This document shows positions 19,736 to 29,626 of a DNA stretch of 64,000 nucleotides, piece after piece (position 1 is the stretch's first letter; each line of letters starts with the position of its first letter). The stretch comes from Bacteroidales bacterium (GTDB lineage Bacteria; Bacteroidota; Bacteroidia; Bacteroidales; Prolixibacteraceae), in NCBI GenBank assembly GCA_012729335.1, contig JAAYDJ010000035.1, positions 248,001-312,000 on the forward strand, read 5' to 3'. The notes under the pieces were generated by a model. It was not told the DNA's origin. It did no database searches and was given only the letters and a program-made list of their open reading frames with translations. The position numbers and the translations under genes are program-made.

Positions 19736-20176
19736 TTACCAGCGTCCACGGCCACCACGGCCTCCCATGCCCGGGCCACCGCCTCTTCCGGCCCTGCGGG
19801 CATATTGCCCCTGTGCCTGGCGCGACTGAAGCTGATCAAAGACCACCCTCTGCTCTTCGTTCAAAAGGGAACGCACCTTGTCACGATGCGCCGTCACTTT
19901 CTCATCGACGGCAGCCTGGTAAGTCTCACGGGTGGTATAATTCCCCGTTTTGCGGCGCTCGGCACGCATCACATCCATCTCACTCCGGTGCGCCTTCTCC
20001 AGGGCTGTAATTTCCGTTTTCTGCTTTTCCGTCAACCCGGGAATCCCCTCACAACAGGAGTAATTCCCCGCACGGGTGCCCCGCTGGGCCATGCTCCCCA
20101 TGCTTACCGTCAATACGATGGCCAACAGCCATCCTCTTTTCATCCAAATTCTCTTTTTCATGTTCATGACTTTCAT
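19736..20176 (-). CDS. Spy/CpxP-like periplasmic protein with Gly/Arg-rich tail
   Basis: A protein of up to 146 residues. A signal peptide (MKRGWLLAIVLTVSMGSMAQ) starts at the third in-frame ATG group; starts at 20176, 20161 and 20143 are all possible. The mature part opens with a Cys pair (NYSCCEG) and LTEKQKTEITALEKAHRSEM, the LTxxQ helix pattern of Spy/CpxP-type proteins, and a second helix region with LLNEEQRVVFDQLQS. It ends in a low-complexity tail GRGGGPGMGGRGGRGRW. Spy-like proteins act as periplasmic chaperones or stress sensors. It is last in a sigma/anti-sigma operon, 45 nt after the previous gene, so probably a target or modulator of that system. Confidence 0.75.
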   Translation of the reverse strand: MKVMNMKKRIWMKRGWLLAIVLTVSMGSMAQRGTRAGNYSCCEGIPGLTEKQKTEITALEKAHRSEMDVMRAERRKTGNYTTRETYQAAVDEKVTAHRDKVRSLLNEEQRVVFDQLQSRQAQGQYARRAGRGGGPGMGGRGGRGRW

Positions 20177-20221
20177 TGTTTAAATTTAACATAATTATTT
20201 TTCGCGTATTTTCTTCCTGGT

Positions 20222-20773
20222 TCATCGTCCCCGGCGGGAGGGAAGGGAATCCCATCCCCGGCCCATACGTCGTCCCCTTTCGGGCTGATCACCTTCATCC
20301 TGATGCACCATCTTCAGGAAGATTTCATCCAGTTTAGTTTTCTGTTCCGGGGTGCAGTGGGTGCGCATTTCCAGGTAGTAGGCAGCGGTCAGCCGTTTCA
20401 GTTCCCTGTGGCGATTTCCGATTTCACCGCTGATGCTGTCGATGTGCGCCGAATCGGGGTGTACCCCGGTCATTTCACTGACCAGCAGCATCCTGAGCAT
20501 TTCCAATTCACGGGCCACCTGATGGGTACTTCGGTTGTACACCCTGTTGGCTTCCCTGAAGCTAAGCATCTGGTTGGGGTCGAGCGCCAGCTGGTCCCTG
20601 AAGAAGCGGGCGCCCCGGTCTGAAGTGGCGGTGCCAGAGGCATCAGCGGTTGTCGGTTCCGGCTCTCCGCTTTGGCGTGTGTGATAGACCAGCGAACCAA
20701 TGGTGGCCAGGTTCATGGCAAAGAGAATGACGACCAGCCAGATCAGAATTTTGTATTTATTTGTGGCAATCAT
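20222..20773 (-). CDS. Membrane-anchored periplasmic sensor-like protein (CnrX/Spy-type)
   Basis: A 183-residue protein with one N-terminal TM (ILIWLVVILFAMNLATIGSLVY) and a helical periplasmic part with FFRDQLALDPNQMLSFREANRVYN and HCTPEQKTKLDEIFLKMVH, typical of the heavy-metal-resistance/CnrX and Spy superfamily. The C-terminus is Arg/Gly-rich. It starts 4 nt after the anti-sigma stop, so it is translationally linked to it. In the known CnrYXH system the equivalent protein senses metal and controls the anti-sigma factor; the same logic here is inference. Confidence 0.75.
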   Translation of the reverse strand: MIATNKYKILIWLVVILFAMNLATIGSLVYHTRQSGEPEPTTADASGTATSDRGARFFRDQLALDPNQMLSFREANRVYNRSTHQVARELEMLRMLLVSEMTGVHPDSAHIDSISGEIGNRHRELKRLTAAYYLEMRTHCTPEQKTKLDEIFLKMVHQDEGDQPERGRRMGRGWDSLPSRRGR

Positions 20774-20777
20774 GGCG

Positions 20778-21224
20778 TTACTGCATTAAAAAGGTTTCCA
20801 GGGGTTCGGCGTTCATTTCGTCCATCCAGGGAACAGGTGCTTCGGTGATCAGCGGTGGATGGTTTTGCCGGTGGGGTGCGCCTCCGAGGCGGATTCCGCC
20901 ATATATACCGAGCAGGAGCAGCAGGGTGAAGAAAGCGGGTTGGAGCAGGCCTGCCAGCGCCTGACCGGAGCTTTTCCCCCGTGCCGGAGGGGCAGTCGTC
21001 TGTGTTTTCCACGTGAGCCGTGCCTTTACCCGGGTGTAAAACCAGGGATCTTCCTCCACTTTCACCTCTGCAGCGGCCAGGGCAAGCGTCTCGCGAAGAT
21101 AGCCGGCGAATTCGCGACACCCGGCACACACCGCAAGATGCGCTTCCACCGCTTCGCGCTTCTCCTGGCTGGCGGAACCCTCCAGCCAGGTGATCAGCTC
21201 CTTGTGACACTGTTTGCACTTCAT
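20778..21224 (-). CDS. Anti-sigma factor with zinc-finger (zf-HC2) domain
   Basis: A 148-residue protein. The N-terminal cytoplasmic part has MKCKQCHKEL and HLAVCAGCREF, the His/Cys pattern of the zf-HC2 anti-sigma domain (CxxC and HxxxCxxC). One TM follows (LLQPAFFTLLLLLGIYGGI, about residues 94-112), then a short periplasmic tail. It lies 49 nt after the ECF sigma gene; the pair should form an inhibitory complex at the inner membrane. Confidence 0.85.
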   Translation of the reverse strand: MKCKQCHKELITWLEGSASQEKREAVEAHLAVCAGCREFAGYLRETLALAAAEVKVEEDPWFYTRVKARLTWKTQTTAPPARGKSSGQALAGLLQPAFFTLLLLLGIYGGIRLGGAPHRQNHPPLITEAPVPWMDEMNAEPLETFLMQ

Positions 21225-21273
21225 GGCTTCCTTGTTTTTTAATTATGACATGGGAACCGGCAAAATCCTTCGC

Positions 21274-21879
21274 TCAGCTCCTCTCTTTTTTATAAAAAGC
21301 CCACAGCTTCTGCTGCAGGTTTATGCGTGCGCGTTGTAACAAAGACTCTACGGCAGGGAGGGTCGTGCCCATGATATCGGCGACTTCCCGGTAGGATAGA
21401 TCCTCCATTCTGCTGAGCACAAAGGCCTTTCTCTGATTTTCGGGCAACGCATCTATGGCTTGCCAGAGCCGCTGCAACCGTTGCTGCCTTTCAATCTCTG
21501 CCGAAGGGAGATCCCCGGCCGGGGCAGCAATTTCCTCCTGCCTTTGCTTTTCTGGCAGTTGCCCGGGTAACAAAAACCACTTCCGGCGTTGCCGGTGGCG
21601 AATCTGATTGAGGCATTTGTTGACGGCAATTCGGTAAATCCATGTGGAAAGGCGTGATTCCCCCCTGAAACGCCCCACCGACCTGTATACCTCCACAAAA
21701 ACTTCCTGTGCCACATCTTCGGCCTCCTCCCTGAGATGAAGCATCGACAGGCATAGCGACATCACCCTGACCTGGTACTCTCCCACCAACTCCCGGAAGG
21801 CTTCTTCATCCCCCTCCCGCAACCTGTCTGTCATCTCCTTTTCGTGCATTCCCACGGATTTGTCCCGTAAATTACTCAT
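21274..21879 (-). CDS. ECF-type RNA polymerase sigma factor
   Basis: A 201-residue sigma-70 ECF factor. Region 2 shows EAFRELVGEYQVRVMSLCLSMLH, DVAQEVFVEVYRSVGRFRGESRLSTWIYRIAVNKCLN. Region 4 shows LPENQRKAFVLSRMEDLSYREVADIMGTTLPAVESLLQRAR (helix-turn-helix). Starts at 21879 (MSNLRDK) and 21849 (MHEKEMTD) are both plausible; 21918 would add a hydrophobic stretch not seen in the family. It heads an operon with its anti-sigma and two periplasmic proteins, so probably autoregulated in response to envelope or metal stress (inference). Confidence 0.9.
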   Translation of the reverse strand: MSNLRDKSVGMHEKEMTDRLREGDEEAFRELVGEYQVRVMSLCLSMLHLREEAEDVAQEVFVEVYRSVGRFRGESRLSTWIYRIAVNKCLNQIRHRQRRKWFLLPGQLPEKQRQEEIAAPAGDLPSAEIERQQRLQRLWQAIDALPENQRKAFVLSRMEDLSYREVADIMGTTLPAVESLLQRARINLQQKLWAFYKKERS

Positions 21880-22002
21880 AAGACACGGCACATAAAAAAA
21901 ACCAGCGGAAAAAATCAACCATCACCACCCCGACTGAATTTCAAAATATTACCAATGGGTTAAATAGCCATGAACAAATTCGGCTTTGACCTGCGAAAAG
22001 GT

Positions 22003-22010
22003 TATTTTTG
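22003..22010 (+). promoter_or_regulatory. -7 promoter element for mutAB
   Basis: TATTTTTG, an exact TAnnTTTG match, about 26 nt before the mutA ATG. No cobalamin riboswitch is seen in the short leader. Confidence 0.5.
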
Positions 22011-22036
22011 CGGCCTGAACTTCAACAAAAACAGAT

Positions 22037-23917
22037 ATGACGAAAACAAACGTAAAGCTTTTCGCTGAGTTTCCGGAGGTGACCACTCCCCAATGGGAGG
22101 AGAAGATCCTTGCCGACCTCAAGGGAAAAGAGTATGAAAAAGCGCTGGTATGGCGTACCAATGAGGGTTTTTCAGTAAGGCCTTACTACCGTGCCGAAAA
22201 CCTCGAAGGGCTCGGTTACCTGGATGCTGCTCCCGGGGAATTTCCCTTTGTCAGGGGCAATGAAGCCGGCCACTCCTGGCTGGTAAGGCAGGACATTGTG
22301 GTGACCGGTTTTGCCGAAGCCAACAAAAAGGCACTGGAAGTTTTGGGCAAGGGGGTCAACTCCCTGGGTTTTATCTTTGATTGTTCGGCCAGGCCGGCCA
22401 TCGAAGATCTTCAGAACTTGCTGAAAGAGATTTGTCTGGAGGCTGCCGAGATCAACTTCGTCTGTTCCTGCAGGAACTGCGACGTGACCGGAGCTTTTAC
22501 CGAACTGGTGAAACAGGGCCCCTGGAATAAGGCGAGAGTCACCGCATCGGTCAACAACGATCCCCTCTGTGTGCTGATGCTTAAAGGTCGTTTCGAAGAA
22601 GGAAATGAACCGGAAGCTTTCAGCCAGCTGGCAGAAAAGGTAAAAAGCGGCTCCTCAATTCCAGGGATGCGGACTGTGGGTGTCAACGGCAAATTCTTTG
22701 GCCACAGCGGAGCTTCTGTTGTGCAGGAACTGGCCTTCTCCCTCAGTATGGGCGCCGAATACCTGACGCGGCTGACCGCCGCCGGGCTCACCCCCGATGA
22801 GGCCGCAAAAGCCGTGAAGTTCAACTTCAGCATCAGCAACAACTACTTTTTAGAAATAGCCCGTCTCCGTGCCGGACGCTACCTCTGGGCCCACATCGTC
22901 AAAGCCTTCGGCGCCAACATCCCCGACAGCATGAAAATGATGGTGCACAGTGAAACCGGAATGTTCAATAAGACGGTATACGATCCCTATGTCAACCTGC
23001 TGCGCACCCAAACCGAAGCCATGTCGGCCGCCCTGGGTGGCGCCCACTCCATCACGGTGCTTCCCTTCGACGCACTCTTCAGGGATCCCTCCGAATTTTC
23101 GGAAAGGATTGCCCGCAACCAGCAGATCCTGCTGAAGGAAGAATCGAATATCGACAAGGTGACCGATGCCGCCGGAGGCTCCTACTATATCGAGAACCTC
23201 ACTGCGGCCCTGATCGGCCAGGTGTGGAAACTGTTCCTCGAAACCGGAGACAGGGGAGGCTTCCTGGCTGCCCTGCGCGAAGGCTTCATCCAGAAACAGA
23301 TCAGCGAGATGGCTGCACGCAGGGACCAAAACCTCGCCCTGCGGCGCGAGAACCTGCTGGGAATCAACCAGTTTCCGAACTTCACAGAGACCATCCGTGA
23401 AGAACGCGATCCCATGGTCTTCCAGCCCATGGACCTGACAGTTAAGGATGCCGAGGTGGAGACCCTGAAGCCTTACCGGTCGGGACAGCATTTTGAGGCA
23501 CTCCGTTACCGGACCGACCAGTACGCCCTCACCCATAAGCGCCCTGCGGCCTTTATGCTGACGATGGGTAACCTGGCCATGCGTAAGGCCCGTGCCCAGT
23601 TCAGCTGTAACTTCTTTGCCGTGGCAGGCTTCGAAGTCATCGACAACAACGGCTTTAACTCAGCGGAAGAGGGTCTGGCGGCTGCCCGCGATGCAGGTGC
23701 CGGAATCATCGTGGTTTGCAGCTCCGACGAAGAGTACGCCGAAATCCTCCCCACCCTGGTCCCCCTCATGAGAAAAGAGGAAATCCTGGTGGTGGCCGGA
23801 AACCCCGCCTGCCGTCCCCAGCTGGAAGAAGCCGGGGTGAAGAATTTCATCCATGTCAGGTCCAACTTGCTGCAAGAACTGACTCAATTTCAAGCATCTT
23901 TAACTATTCAATCATGA
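22037..23917 (+). CDS. mutA: Methylmalonyl-CoA mutase small (beta) subunit
   Basis: A 626-residue non-catalytic partner of MutB with the usual layout: an N-terminal substrate-barrel-like domain ([34 protein letters not shown]) and a C-terminal flavodoxin-like domain ([32 protein letters not shown]) that lacks the DxHxxG cobalamin motif, as expected. With MutB it interconverts (R)-methylmalonyl-CoA and succinyl-CoA in the cytoplasm, the route to or from propionate. Its TGA overlaps the mutB ATG (ATGA). Confidence 0.95.
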   Translation: MTKTNVKLFAEFPEVTTPQWEEKILADLKGKEYEKALVWRTNEGFSVRPYYRAENLEGLGYLDAAPGEFPFVRGNEAGHSWLVRQDIVVTGFAEANKKALEVLGKGVNSLGFIFDCSARPAIEDLQNLLKEICLEAAEINFVCSCRNCDVTGAFTELVKQGPWNKARVTASVNNDPLCVLMLKGRFEEGNEPEAFSQLAEKVKSGSSIPGMRTVGVNGKFFGHSGASVVQELAFSLSMGAEYLTRLTAAGLTPDEAAKAVKFNFSISNNYFLEIARLRAGRYLWAHIVKAFGANIPDSMKMMVHSETGMFNKTVYDPYVNLLRTQTEAMSAALGGAHSITVLPFDALFRDPSEFSERIARNQQILLKEESNIDKVTDAAGGSYYIENLTAALIGQVWKLFLETGDRGGFLAALREGFIQKQISEMAARRDQNLALRRENLLGINQFPNFTETIREERDPMVFQPMDLTVKDAEVETLKPYRSGQHFEALRYRTDQYALTHKRPAAFMLTMGNLAMRKARAQFSCNFFAVAGFEVIDNNGFNSAEEGLAAARDAGAGIIVVCSSDEEYAEILPTLVPLMRKEEILVVAGNPACRPQLEEAGVKNFIHVRSNLLQELTQFQASLTIQS

Positions 23918-26049
23918 AGCCTAATTTTAAAGAAATAGACATCAAAGCAAAAGCATCCCATTCTGGAGGCACGCCTCAGTCAGGAGGAAACTGGATGACT
24001 CCGGAACTGATCCCGGTAAAGCAGGTGTACACCAAAGAAGACCTGGAGGAGATGGAACACCTGGGATATGCTGCAGGGCTTCCCCCCTATCTGAGGGGGC
24101 CCTATTCCACCATGTACGTGATGCAGCCCTGGACCATTCGCCAATATGCCGGTTTTTCCACGGCCGAGGAGTCGAATGCCTTTTACCGGCGTAACCTTGC
24201 CGCCGGACAGAAGGGACTCTCAGTGGCCTTTGACCTGGCTACCCACAGGGGATACGACTCCGATCATCCCCGGGTTGTCGGTGATGTGGGCAAAGCCGGG
24301 GTCGCCATCGACTCGATCCTCGACATGAAGATCCTTTTCGACCAGATCCCCCTCGACAAAATGTCGGTGTCAATGACCATGAACGGCGCCGTCTTGCCGG
24401 TCATGGCCTTCTATATCGTCACCGCCCTCGAACAGGGCGCCACCATGGAACAGCTTTCGGGAACCATCCAGAACGACATCCTCAAGGAGTTCATGGTCCG
24501 CAACACCTATATCTATCCTCCGGAATTTTCCATGCGGATCATTGCCGATATTTTTGAGTTCACCTCGAAGCACATGCCCAAGTTCAACTCCATCTCCATC
24601 TCAGGGTACCACATGCAGGAGGCCGGGGCAACCGCCGACATCGAAATGGCCTACACCCTGGCCGACGGACTGGAGTATCTGCGCACGGGCGTGAAGGCAG
24701 GCCTCGACATCGACGCTTTCGCACCGCGGCTCTCTTTCTTCTGGGCGGTGGGCATGAACCATTTCATGGAGATCGCCAAGATGAGGGCGGCCCGCATGAT
24801 TTGGGCCAAACTGGTCAAACAGTTCAACCCGAAGAATCCCAAGTCGCTGGCCCTGCGCACCCATTCCCAGACCTCGGGATGGTCGCTGACCGAGCAGGAT
24901 CCCTTCAATAACGTGGGCCGTACGGCCATCGAGGCCATGGCAGCAGCCCTGGGACACACCCAGAGCCTTCACACCAACGCCCTCGACGAAGCCATCGCCC
25001 TGCCCACCGACTTCTCAGCCCGTATCGCCCGCAACACCCAGCTGTACATCCAGCAGGAAACCGAGATCTGCCGCAGCGTGGATCCCTGGGCAGGTTCCTA
25101 CTATGTGGAGAAGCTGACCCACGAGATCGCCCGCAAAGCCTGGGACCTGATCGAAGAGGTGGAAAAACTGGGAGGCATGGCCAAAGCCATTGAAACCGGT
25201 ATCCCAAAAATGCGTATCGAAGAGGCGGCCGCCCGCACCCAGGGAAAAATCGACAGTGGCACCCAGACTATCGTCGGGGTGAACAAATACCGGCTGGAGA
25301 AAGAAGATCCCATCGATATCCTGGAGATTGACAACAGTGCGGTACGCCTTTCGCAGATCGAAAGGCTCAGGAAGCTGCGTGCCGAAAGGAATGAGACGGA
25401 AGTACAGGCTTCCCTGGAGGCCATCACCCGTTGTGCCGCCACCGGTGAGGGCAATCTCCTGGAACTGGCCATCGACGCCGCCCAAAAACGGGCTTCCCTG
25501 GGTGAGATTTCCGACGCCTGTGAAAAGGTCGCCGGACGTTACAAAGCAGTCATCAGAACCATAGAAGGCGTGTATAAATCAGAAGCATCGAACAAATCGG
25601 AATTTCTGGAGGCCCAGGAGCTTGCCCGGAAGTTCGCCGAACTGGAGGGTCGTCAGCCCAGGATCATGATCGCCAAAATGGGCCAGGACGGCCACGACCG
25701 GGGGGCCAAGGTGGTGGCCACCGGCTATGCCGACCTTGGCTTCGACGTCGACATGGGACCCCTGTTCCAAACCCCCGAAGAAGCCGCCAAGCAAGCCGTC
25801 GAAAACGACGTCCACGTGCTGGGCGTTTCTTCCCTGGCCGCCGGCCACAAAACCCTCGTCCCGGCAGTGATCGAAGAACTGAAAAAACTGGGCCGCGAAG
25901 ACATCATGGTCATCGTGGGTGGCGTGATCCCGCCCCAGGATTACCAGTACCTCTACGATGCCGGCGCCGTGGCCATCTTCGGCCCCGGAACCAGCGTCGC
26001 CGCCGCCGGCAAAAAGATCCTCGAGATCCTGCTGGCCATGCATGAATAA
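23914..26049 (+). CDS. mutB: Methylmalonyl-CoA mutase large (alpha, catalytic) subunit
   Basis: A 711-residue adenosylcobalamin enzyme. The N-terminal TIM barrel includes [21 protein letters not shown] and the substrate region [15 protein letters not shown]; the C-terminal B12 domain has [17 protein letters not shown] (DxHxxG at about residue 592) and the conserved [18 protein letters not shown] and GGVIPPQDY. The ATG at 23914 overlaps the mutA stop, giving translational coupling. A longer in-frame extension inside mutA is not part of the gene. A strong terminator follows. Confidence 0.97.
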   Translation: MKPNFKEIDIKAKASHSGGTPQSGGNWMTPELIPVKQVYTKEDLEEMEHLGYAAGLPPYLRGPYSTMYVMQPWTIRQYAGFSTAEESNAFYRRNLAAGQKGLSVAFDLATHRGYDSDHPRVVGDVGKAGVAIDSILDMKILFDQIPLDKMSVSMTMNGAVLPVMAFYIVTALEQGATMEQLSGTIQNDILKEFMVRNTYIYPPEFSMRIIADIFEFTSKHMPKFNSISISGYHMQEAGATADIEMAYTLADGLEYLRTGVKAGLDIDAFAPRLSFFWAVGMNHFMEIAKMRAARMIWAKLVKQFNPKNPKSLALRTHSQTSGWSLTEQDPFNNVGRTAIEAMAAALGHTQSLHTNALDEAIALPTDFSARIARNTQLYIQQETEICRSVDPWAGSYYVEKLTHEIARKAWDLIEEVEKLGGMAKAIETGIPKMRIEEAAARTQGKIDSGTQTIVGVNKYRLEKEDPIDILEIDNSAVRLSQIERLRKLRAERNETEVQASLEAITRCAATGEGNLLELAIDAAQKRASLGEISDACEKVAGRYKAVIRTIEGVYKSEASNKSEFLEAQELARKFAELEGRQPRIMIAKMGQDGHDRGAKVVATGYADLGFDVDMGPLFQTPEEAAKQAVENDVHVLGVSSLAAGHKTLVPAVIEELKKLGREDIMVIVGGVIPPQDYQYLYDAGAVAIFGPGTSVAAAGKKILEILLAMHE

Positions 26050-26077
26050 TGAAAGTAACATCCCCTTAGCCTGATAA

Positions 26078-26110
26078 AAGGCCGGCAATGAGCCGGCCTT
26101 TTTTTATTTT
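26078..26110 (+). terminator. Rho-independent terminator after mutAB
   Basis: AAGGCCGGC-AATGA-GCCGGCCTT stem (9 bp) followed by a T-rich tail, 28 nt after the mutB stop. Confidence 0.93.
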
Positions 26111-26111
26111 G

Positions 26112-26261
26112 TATCGATCTCACTCCATCATCCCCATTACTGCCGACAAATACCAGGATGTCACCCTGCCTGGGAATTACAACCTCCGCTATAACCTTTA
26201 TATTACGGTGGTCGTCTTCACAGGAATCATTGCGACCATCGTACCCTTTATCCTAAGGTAA
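26112..26261 (+). pseudogene. Orphan C-terminal fragment of a membrane protein
   Basis: Between the mutAB terminator and the acyl-CoA ligase promoter (a 500-nt gap) one frame without a start codon reads YQDVTLPGNYNLRYNLYITV and ends in a TM-like helix (VVVFTGIIATIVPFILR) before TAA at 26259. It looks like the last 40-50 residues of a lost membrane protein. I recognise no family and the signal is short, so it may be chance. The rest of the gap (26262-26460) shows nothing I can name. Confidence 0.3.
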
Positions 26262-26464
26262 TCCATCTGCTGAAACATCGGGGTCCGATTAATCTCCATT
26301 GAAAGCAGTACCTCCTGTGTGGCAGAAAGGGCCATACAGTTGTCGTGCCAGAACTTTTAAACGATCGGGACCAAAATCAAAAAAATAAACGGGAGCAGGG
26401 GTTTGAATTTCACCCTCACCGCTTATTTTCAAGGTTCTTTATTTTTTTATGAAAGCAAAATTGG

Positions 26465-26472
26465 TACTTTTG
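26465..26472 (+). promoter_or_regulatory. -7 promoter element for the acyl-CoA ligase gene
   Basis: TACTTTTG matches TAnnTTTG; it lies 80 nt before the ATG at 26553 and downstream of an A/T-rich tract. Confidence 0.45.
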
Positions 26473-26552
26473 AAAGTCACCAGTCCCAGGCGTTCAAAAA
26501 GGGGGCAACTTAATCCTAAAACAATAAATTACAATACATTATAATTTTACGC

Positions 26553-28193
26553 ATGGCAACCACATCACTGGCACAATTGTACGAGAAACCCATCCTGGCC
26601 AACTGGGATAACCTTGCTTTTTCTGATTTCGACGGAGGCGATTTCACCTACGGACAGGTGGCGGAATACATCAAGTCCCTGCATTTGTTTTATCAGGTTT
26701 CAGGAATTAAGAAGGGGGATAAGATCGCCATCCTGGGAAGGAACTCCGCCCGGTGGGGCACAGCATTCCTGTCGGTGCTGACCTCAGGGGCAGTGGTGGT
26801 TCCTGTCCTTCCCGATTTTAACGTGACCGATACCAATCATATTCTCAACCACTCGGAAGCCAGGATTGTTTTTGCCCAGAAATCCCTTCTGGATAAAATC
26901 GACCTGACCAAAGCCCCGGGGGTGGAAACGGTGGTCATGTTAGACAATTATACCATTCATTACTCCAAAGATCCCGATGCCGCCACCAAACTGGACGATG
27001 CTTTCGCATACTATCAGAAAAATGCCTCCTCGGTGAGGGAACTCGGTTTTTACCAGTGGAACAGGGAAGATTGCTGCATCATATCCTACACCAGCGGAAC
27101 ATCGGGGTTTACCAAAGGGGTGATGATTCCCGAGCGGAGCCTGGTGTCCAATATTGTCTTCGCGCAGGAGCACATGCCTCTGCAACCCGACCACAAGATC
27201 GTCTCCTTTCTGCCTATGGCCCATGTATATGGGTTACTCTTTGAGTTTCTCTTCCCGGTGACCCTGGGGTGCCATATCTCTTTCCTGGCAAAGATGCCCT
27301 CGCCACAGGTCATCACACAGGCTTTCGGCAAGGTAAAACCACACCTGATCCTGTCGGTGCCCCTGATTATCGAGAAGATCTACAAGAAAAGGATCCTTCC
27401 CACGCTGCAGAAGCCGGTGATGAAGGTGGCCATGGCCATTCCCGGTATTTCAGGCATTATCCTGAAAAAGGTGAGGGAAAAAATGGTGGAGACCTTTGGT
27501 GGCCGCTTCTTTGAGATCGTCATCGGCGGAGCCCCCCTGAGTGCCGATGTGGAGAAGTTCTTCAAACGGATCAATTTTCCCTTCACCATTGGCTATGGAA
27601 TGACCGAATGCGGGCCGCTGATCAGCTATGCCGCCTGGGACAAAACCATGCCCACCTCGGCGGGTCAGCTGGTCGACCGCATGGAAATGCGCATTGACTC
27701 GGAGGATCCCTTTAAGGTGGTGGGAGAAATCCAGGTAAAGGGCGAAAACGTTATGCTGGGCTATTTCAAAAACGATCAGGCCACCAAAGAGGCCTTCACC
27801 GAAGACGGATGGCTCCGCACCGGCGACCTTGGAATCACCGACGCCAACCACTTCGTTTATATCCGCGGGCGCTCCAAAAACATGATCCTGGGGCCCTCCG
27901 GGCAAAATATTTACCCTGAAGAGATCGAAGCCAAACTCAATAACCTCCCTTACATCGCCGAATGTGTGGTGACTGACAGGAACCACAAACTCGTGGCTCT
28001 GGTCTACCCCGATTATGAGGCCATGAAAACCGACGGCATTGAAGAGGCGCAGCTCGACCACTTCATGAAGGAGAACCTGGTCAAACTCAACCACGAACTC
28101 CCGAAATATGAGAATGTGACTGAAATCCAGCTGGTAAAGGAGGAGTTCGAGAAGACCCCTAAGAAGAACATCAAACGGTTCAAATACACGTAG
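26553..28193 (+). CDS. Long-chain acyl-CoA ligase (AMP-forming)
   Basis: A 546-residue ANL-superfamily enzyme: phosphate loop SYTSGTSGFTKGVM (about residue 178), GYGMTECGPLISY, GWLRTGDLG and the hinge/C-terminal region YIRGRSKNMILGPSGQNIYPEEIE with the catalytic lysine area PKKNIKRFKY at the end. It activates a carboxylic acid, most likely a fatty acid, to its CoA thioester via an acyl-adenylate; substrate length is not determined. It is monocistronic with its own promoter and terminator. The stop codon is TAG, which shows that TAG is a normal stop in this genome. Confidence 0.92.
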   Translation: MATTSLAQLYEKPILANWDNLAFSDFDGGDFTYGQVAEYIKSLHLFYQVSGIKKGDKIAILGRNSARWGTAFLSVLTSGAVVVPVLPDFNVTDTNHILNHSEARIVFAQKSLLDKIDLTKAPGVETVVMLDNYTIHYSKDPDAATKLDDAFAYYQKNASSVRELGFYQWNREDCCIISYTSGTSGFTKGVMIPERSLVSNIVFAQEHMPLQPDHKIVSFLPMAHVYGLLFEFLFPVTLGCHISFLAKMPSPQVITQAFGKVKPHLILSVPLIIEKIYKKRILPTLQKPVMKVAMAIPGISGIILKKVREKMVETFGGRFFEIVIGGAPLSADVEKFFKRINFPFTIGYGMTECGPLISYAAWDKTMPTSAGQLVDRMEMRIDSEDPFKVVGEIQVKGENVMLGYFKNDQATKEAFTEDGWLRTGDLGITDANHFVYIRGRSKNMILGPSGQNIYPEEIEAKLNNLPYIAECVVTDRNHKLVALVYPDYEAMKTDGIEEAQLDHFMKENLVKLNHELPKYENVTEIQLVKEEFEKTPKKNIKRFKYT

Positions 28194-28213
28194 CCATCCC
28201 CGTGACAGGCAGG

Positions 28214-28243
28214 AACCCCTCATCTCCCGGTGAGGGGTTTTTT
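28214..28243 (+). terminator. Rho-independent terminator after the acyl-CoA ligase gene
   Basis: AACCCCTCA-TCTCCCGG-TGAGGGGTT stem (9 bp) followed by TTTTT, 20 nt after the stop codon. Confidence 0.9.
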
Positions 28244-28324
28244 ATGGGGCACAAGGGGTGGCCCGGCAACACGAAAGTCGTATCTTTACCATCACCACCG
28301 TACATAGTGTAAAAAGTCAGGGAT

Positions 28325-29263
28325 ATGACCCAGTTGTTTTCAAGGAGGCATTTTCTGCATCTGGCCGGAGTTGCAGGCACAGGACTGATGCTGACAGGCC
28401 ACAGGGGGAGTCTTGCGGCTACACCCGTGGAGCCCCCGTTCAGGATATCACTGGCCGAATGGTCGGTGCACAGGATGATCTTTGACGAAGCCCTCCTCAC
28501 CAACCTGCAGTTCCCCGCTTTTGCACGCAGCCTGGGCTTCGAAGCCGTGGAATTCGTCAATACCTGCTTCTTCGACAAGGCTTCCAGCCCCGCCTACCTC
28601 ACCGAACTCAGGAGCATCTGCCGCCAGGAAGGAATCAAAAGCCTCCTGATCATGTGCGACAACGAGGGGATGGTCGGCCACCCTGACCACCGGGAGAGGT
28701 TGCAAACCCTTGAAAACCACAAGAAATGGATCGATGCGGCCGCCTATCTGGGCTGCCACTCGGTACGCGTCAATGCCGGCAGTACGGGGAGCTACGAAGA
28801 ACAACAGAAACTGGCTTCCGACGGGCTTCACCTGCTCTGCGAATATGGCGACACCGCCGGAATCCATATCCTGGTGGAAAACCACGGCGGGCTCTCCAGT
28901 AATGCCGATTGGCTTGCCGGCGTGATGCAGCTTACCGCTCACAAAAGATTGGGAACCCTTCCCGATTTCGGAAATTTCAGGATCAGCGAAACCGAATCCT
29001 TTGACCCATACAGGGGCATGGAAATCCTCATGCCCTGGGCCAGGGGTGTCTCCGCAAAATCACATGACTTTGACGACCAGGGCGGGGAAACTGCCACCGA
29101 CTACCCCCGGATGCTCCGCATCGTCCTCGACAGCGGCTTTAACGGATATATCGGCGTCGAATATGAAGGAACCCGCCTCCCCGAAAAGGAGGGCATCCTG
29201 GCGACCCGCATGCTCCTGGAAAAATGTGCCACCGCTTTCACCACGCCGGCAGGAAAGGGTTAA
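28325..29263 (+). CDS. Tat-exported sugar phosphate isomerase/epimerase-like protein
   Basis: A 312-residue protein with a twin-arginine signal (SRRHFLHLAGVAGTGLMLTG, about residues 6-25) and an AP-endonuclease-2/xylose-isomerase-like TIM barrel: LAEWSVHRMIF, FEAVEFVNT, CHSVRVNAGS, ILVENHGGLSS, LPDFGNF, YIGVEYEG. The His/Glu/Asp metal ligands of the family appear to be present (E in VENHGG, D in LPDFG, E in GVEYEG). Members isomerise or epimerise sugars; the exported Bacteroidota versions are mostly uncharacterised. A TATCTTTA element at 28281-28288 is a weak promoter candidate. Confidence 0.85.
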   Translation: MTQLFSRRHFLHLAGVAGTGLMLTGHRGSLAATPVEPPFRISLAEWSVHRMIFDEALLTNLQFPAFARSLGFEAVEFVNTCFFDKASSPAYLTELRSICRQEGIKSLLIMCDNEGMVGHPDHRERLQTLENHKKWIDAAAYLGCHSVRVNAGSTGSYEEQQKLASDGLHLLCEYGDTAGIHILVENHGGLSSNADWLAGVMQLTAHKRLGTLPDFGNFRISETESFDPYRGMEILMPWARGVSAKSHDFDDQGGETATDYPRMLRIVLDSGFNGYIGVEYEGTRLPEKEGILATRMLLEKCATAFTTPAGKG

Positions 29264-29626
29264 AAATTGTTAATTCATTAGCGGGGTGAAACAAACCCCT
29301 GTTGATTCCGTAACCTCAAAAGATTTTCACCTTTTTAATTGACTAGTAAAGGTTGATTGGTTGTTGATGGAAGGTAAAGATCATCAGTTGTTTGTCTTTC
29401 AAGAGGGAAGCGGTGGCCACTAACCACCGCTTTTTTCTTTTGATCCTGCATTATCCGGGCAGCCTGCCCGTGCTCCCGGGGCAGACCCATAGGGTCTGAC
29501 ACTCCTCCTGAGAAAAAGGAAAGTAAGCCCGGACAAGGAAGATATGGCAGATGTCAGGCGGCCATGCACGTGAAGAGGAAGGCAGAGAGATACATATGGG
29601 GCCCCTGCTTCTGGCGGAGGGGTTCC
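29264..29626. other. Intergenic region without a gene (363 nt)
   Basis: It holds a small GGGGT-gaaacaa-ACCCC hairpin at 29283-29299 without a T tract and a strong terminator at 29408-29440 that lies 145 nt after the preceding stop. No protein-coding signal is seen. A short untranslated RNA ending at that terminator is possible but no clear promoter is visible. Confidence 0.5.
29408..29440 (+). terminator. Rho-independent terminator
   Basis: AAGCGGTGG-CCACTAA-CCACCGCTT stem (9 bp) followed by TTTTTTCTTT. It is unusually far (145 nt) from the stop of the upstream isomerase-like gene. Confidence 0.88.

Noticed and set aside
21919-22036. Cobalamin riboswitch before mutAB
   Set aside because: The leader between the -7 box and the ATG is only about 25 nt, and no B12-box-like element is seen.
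29283-29299. GGGGT...ACCCC hairpin as a terminator
   Set aside because: The stem is only 5 bp and no T tract follows on either strand.
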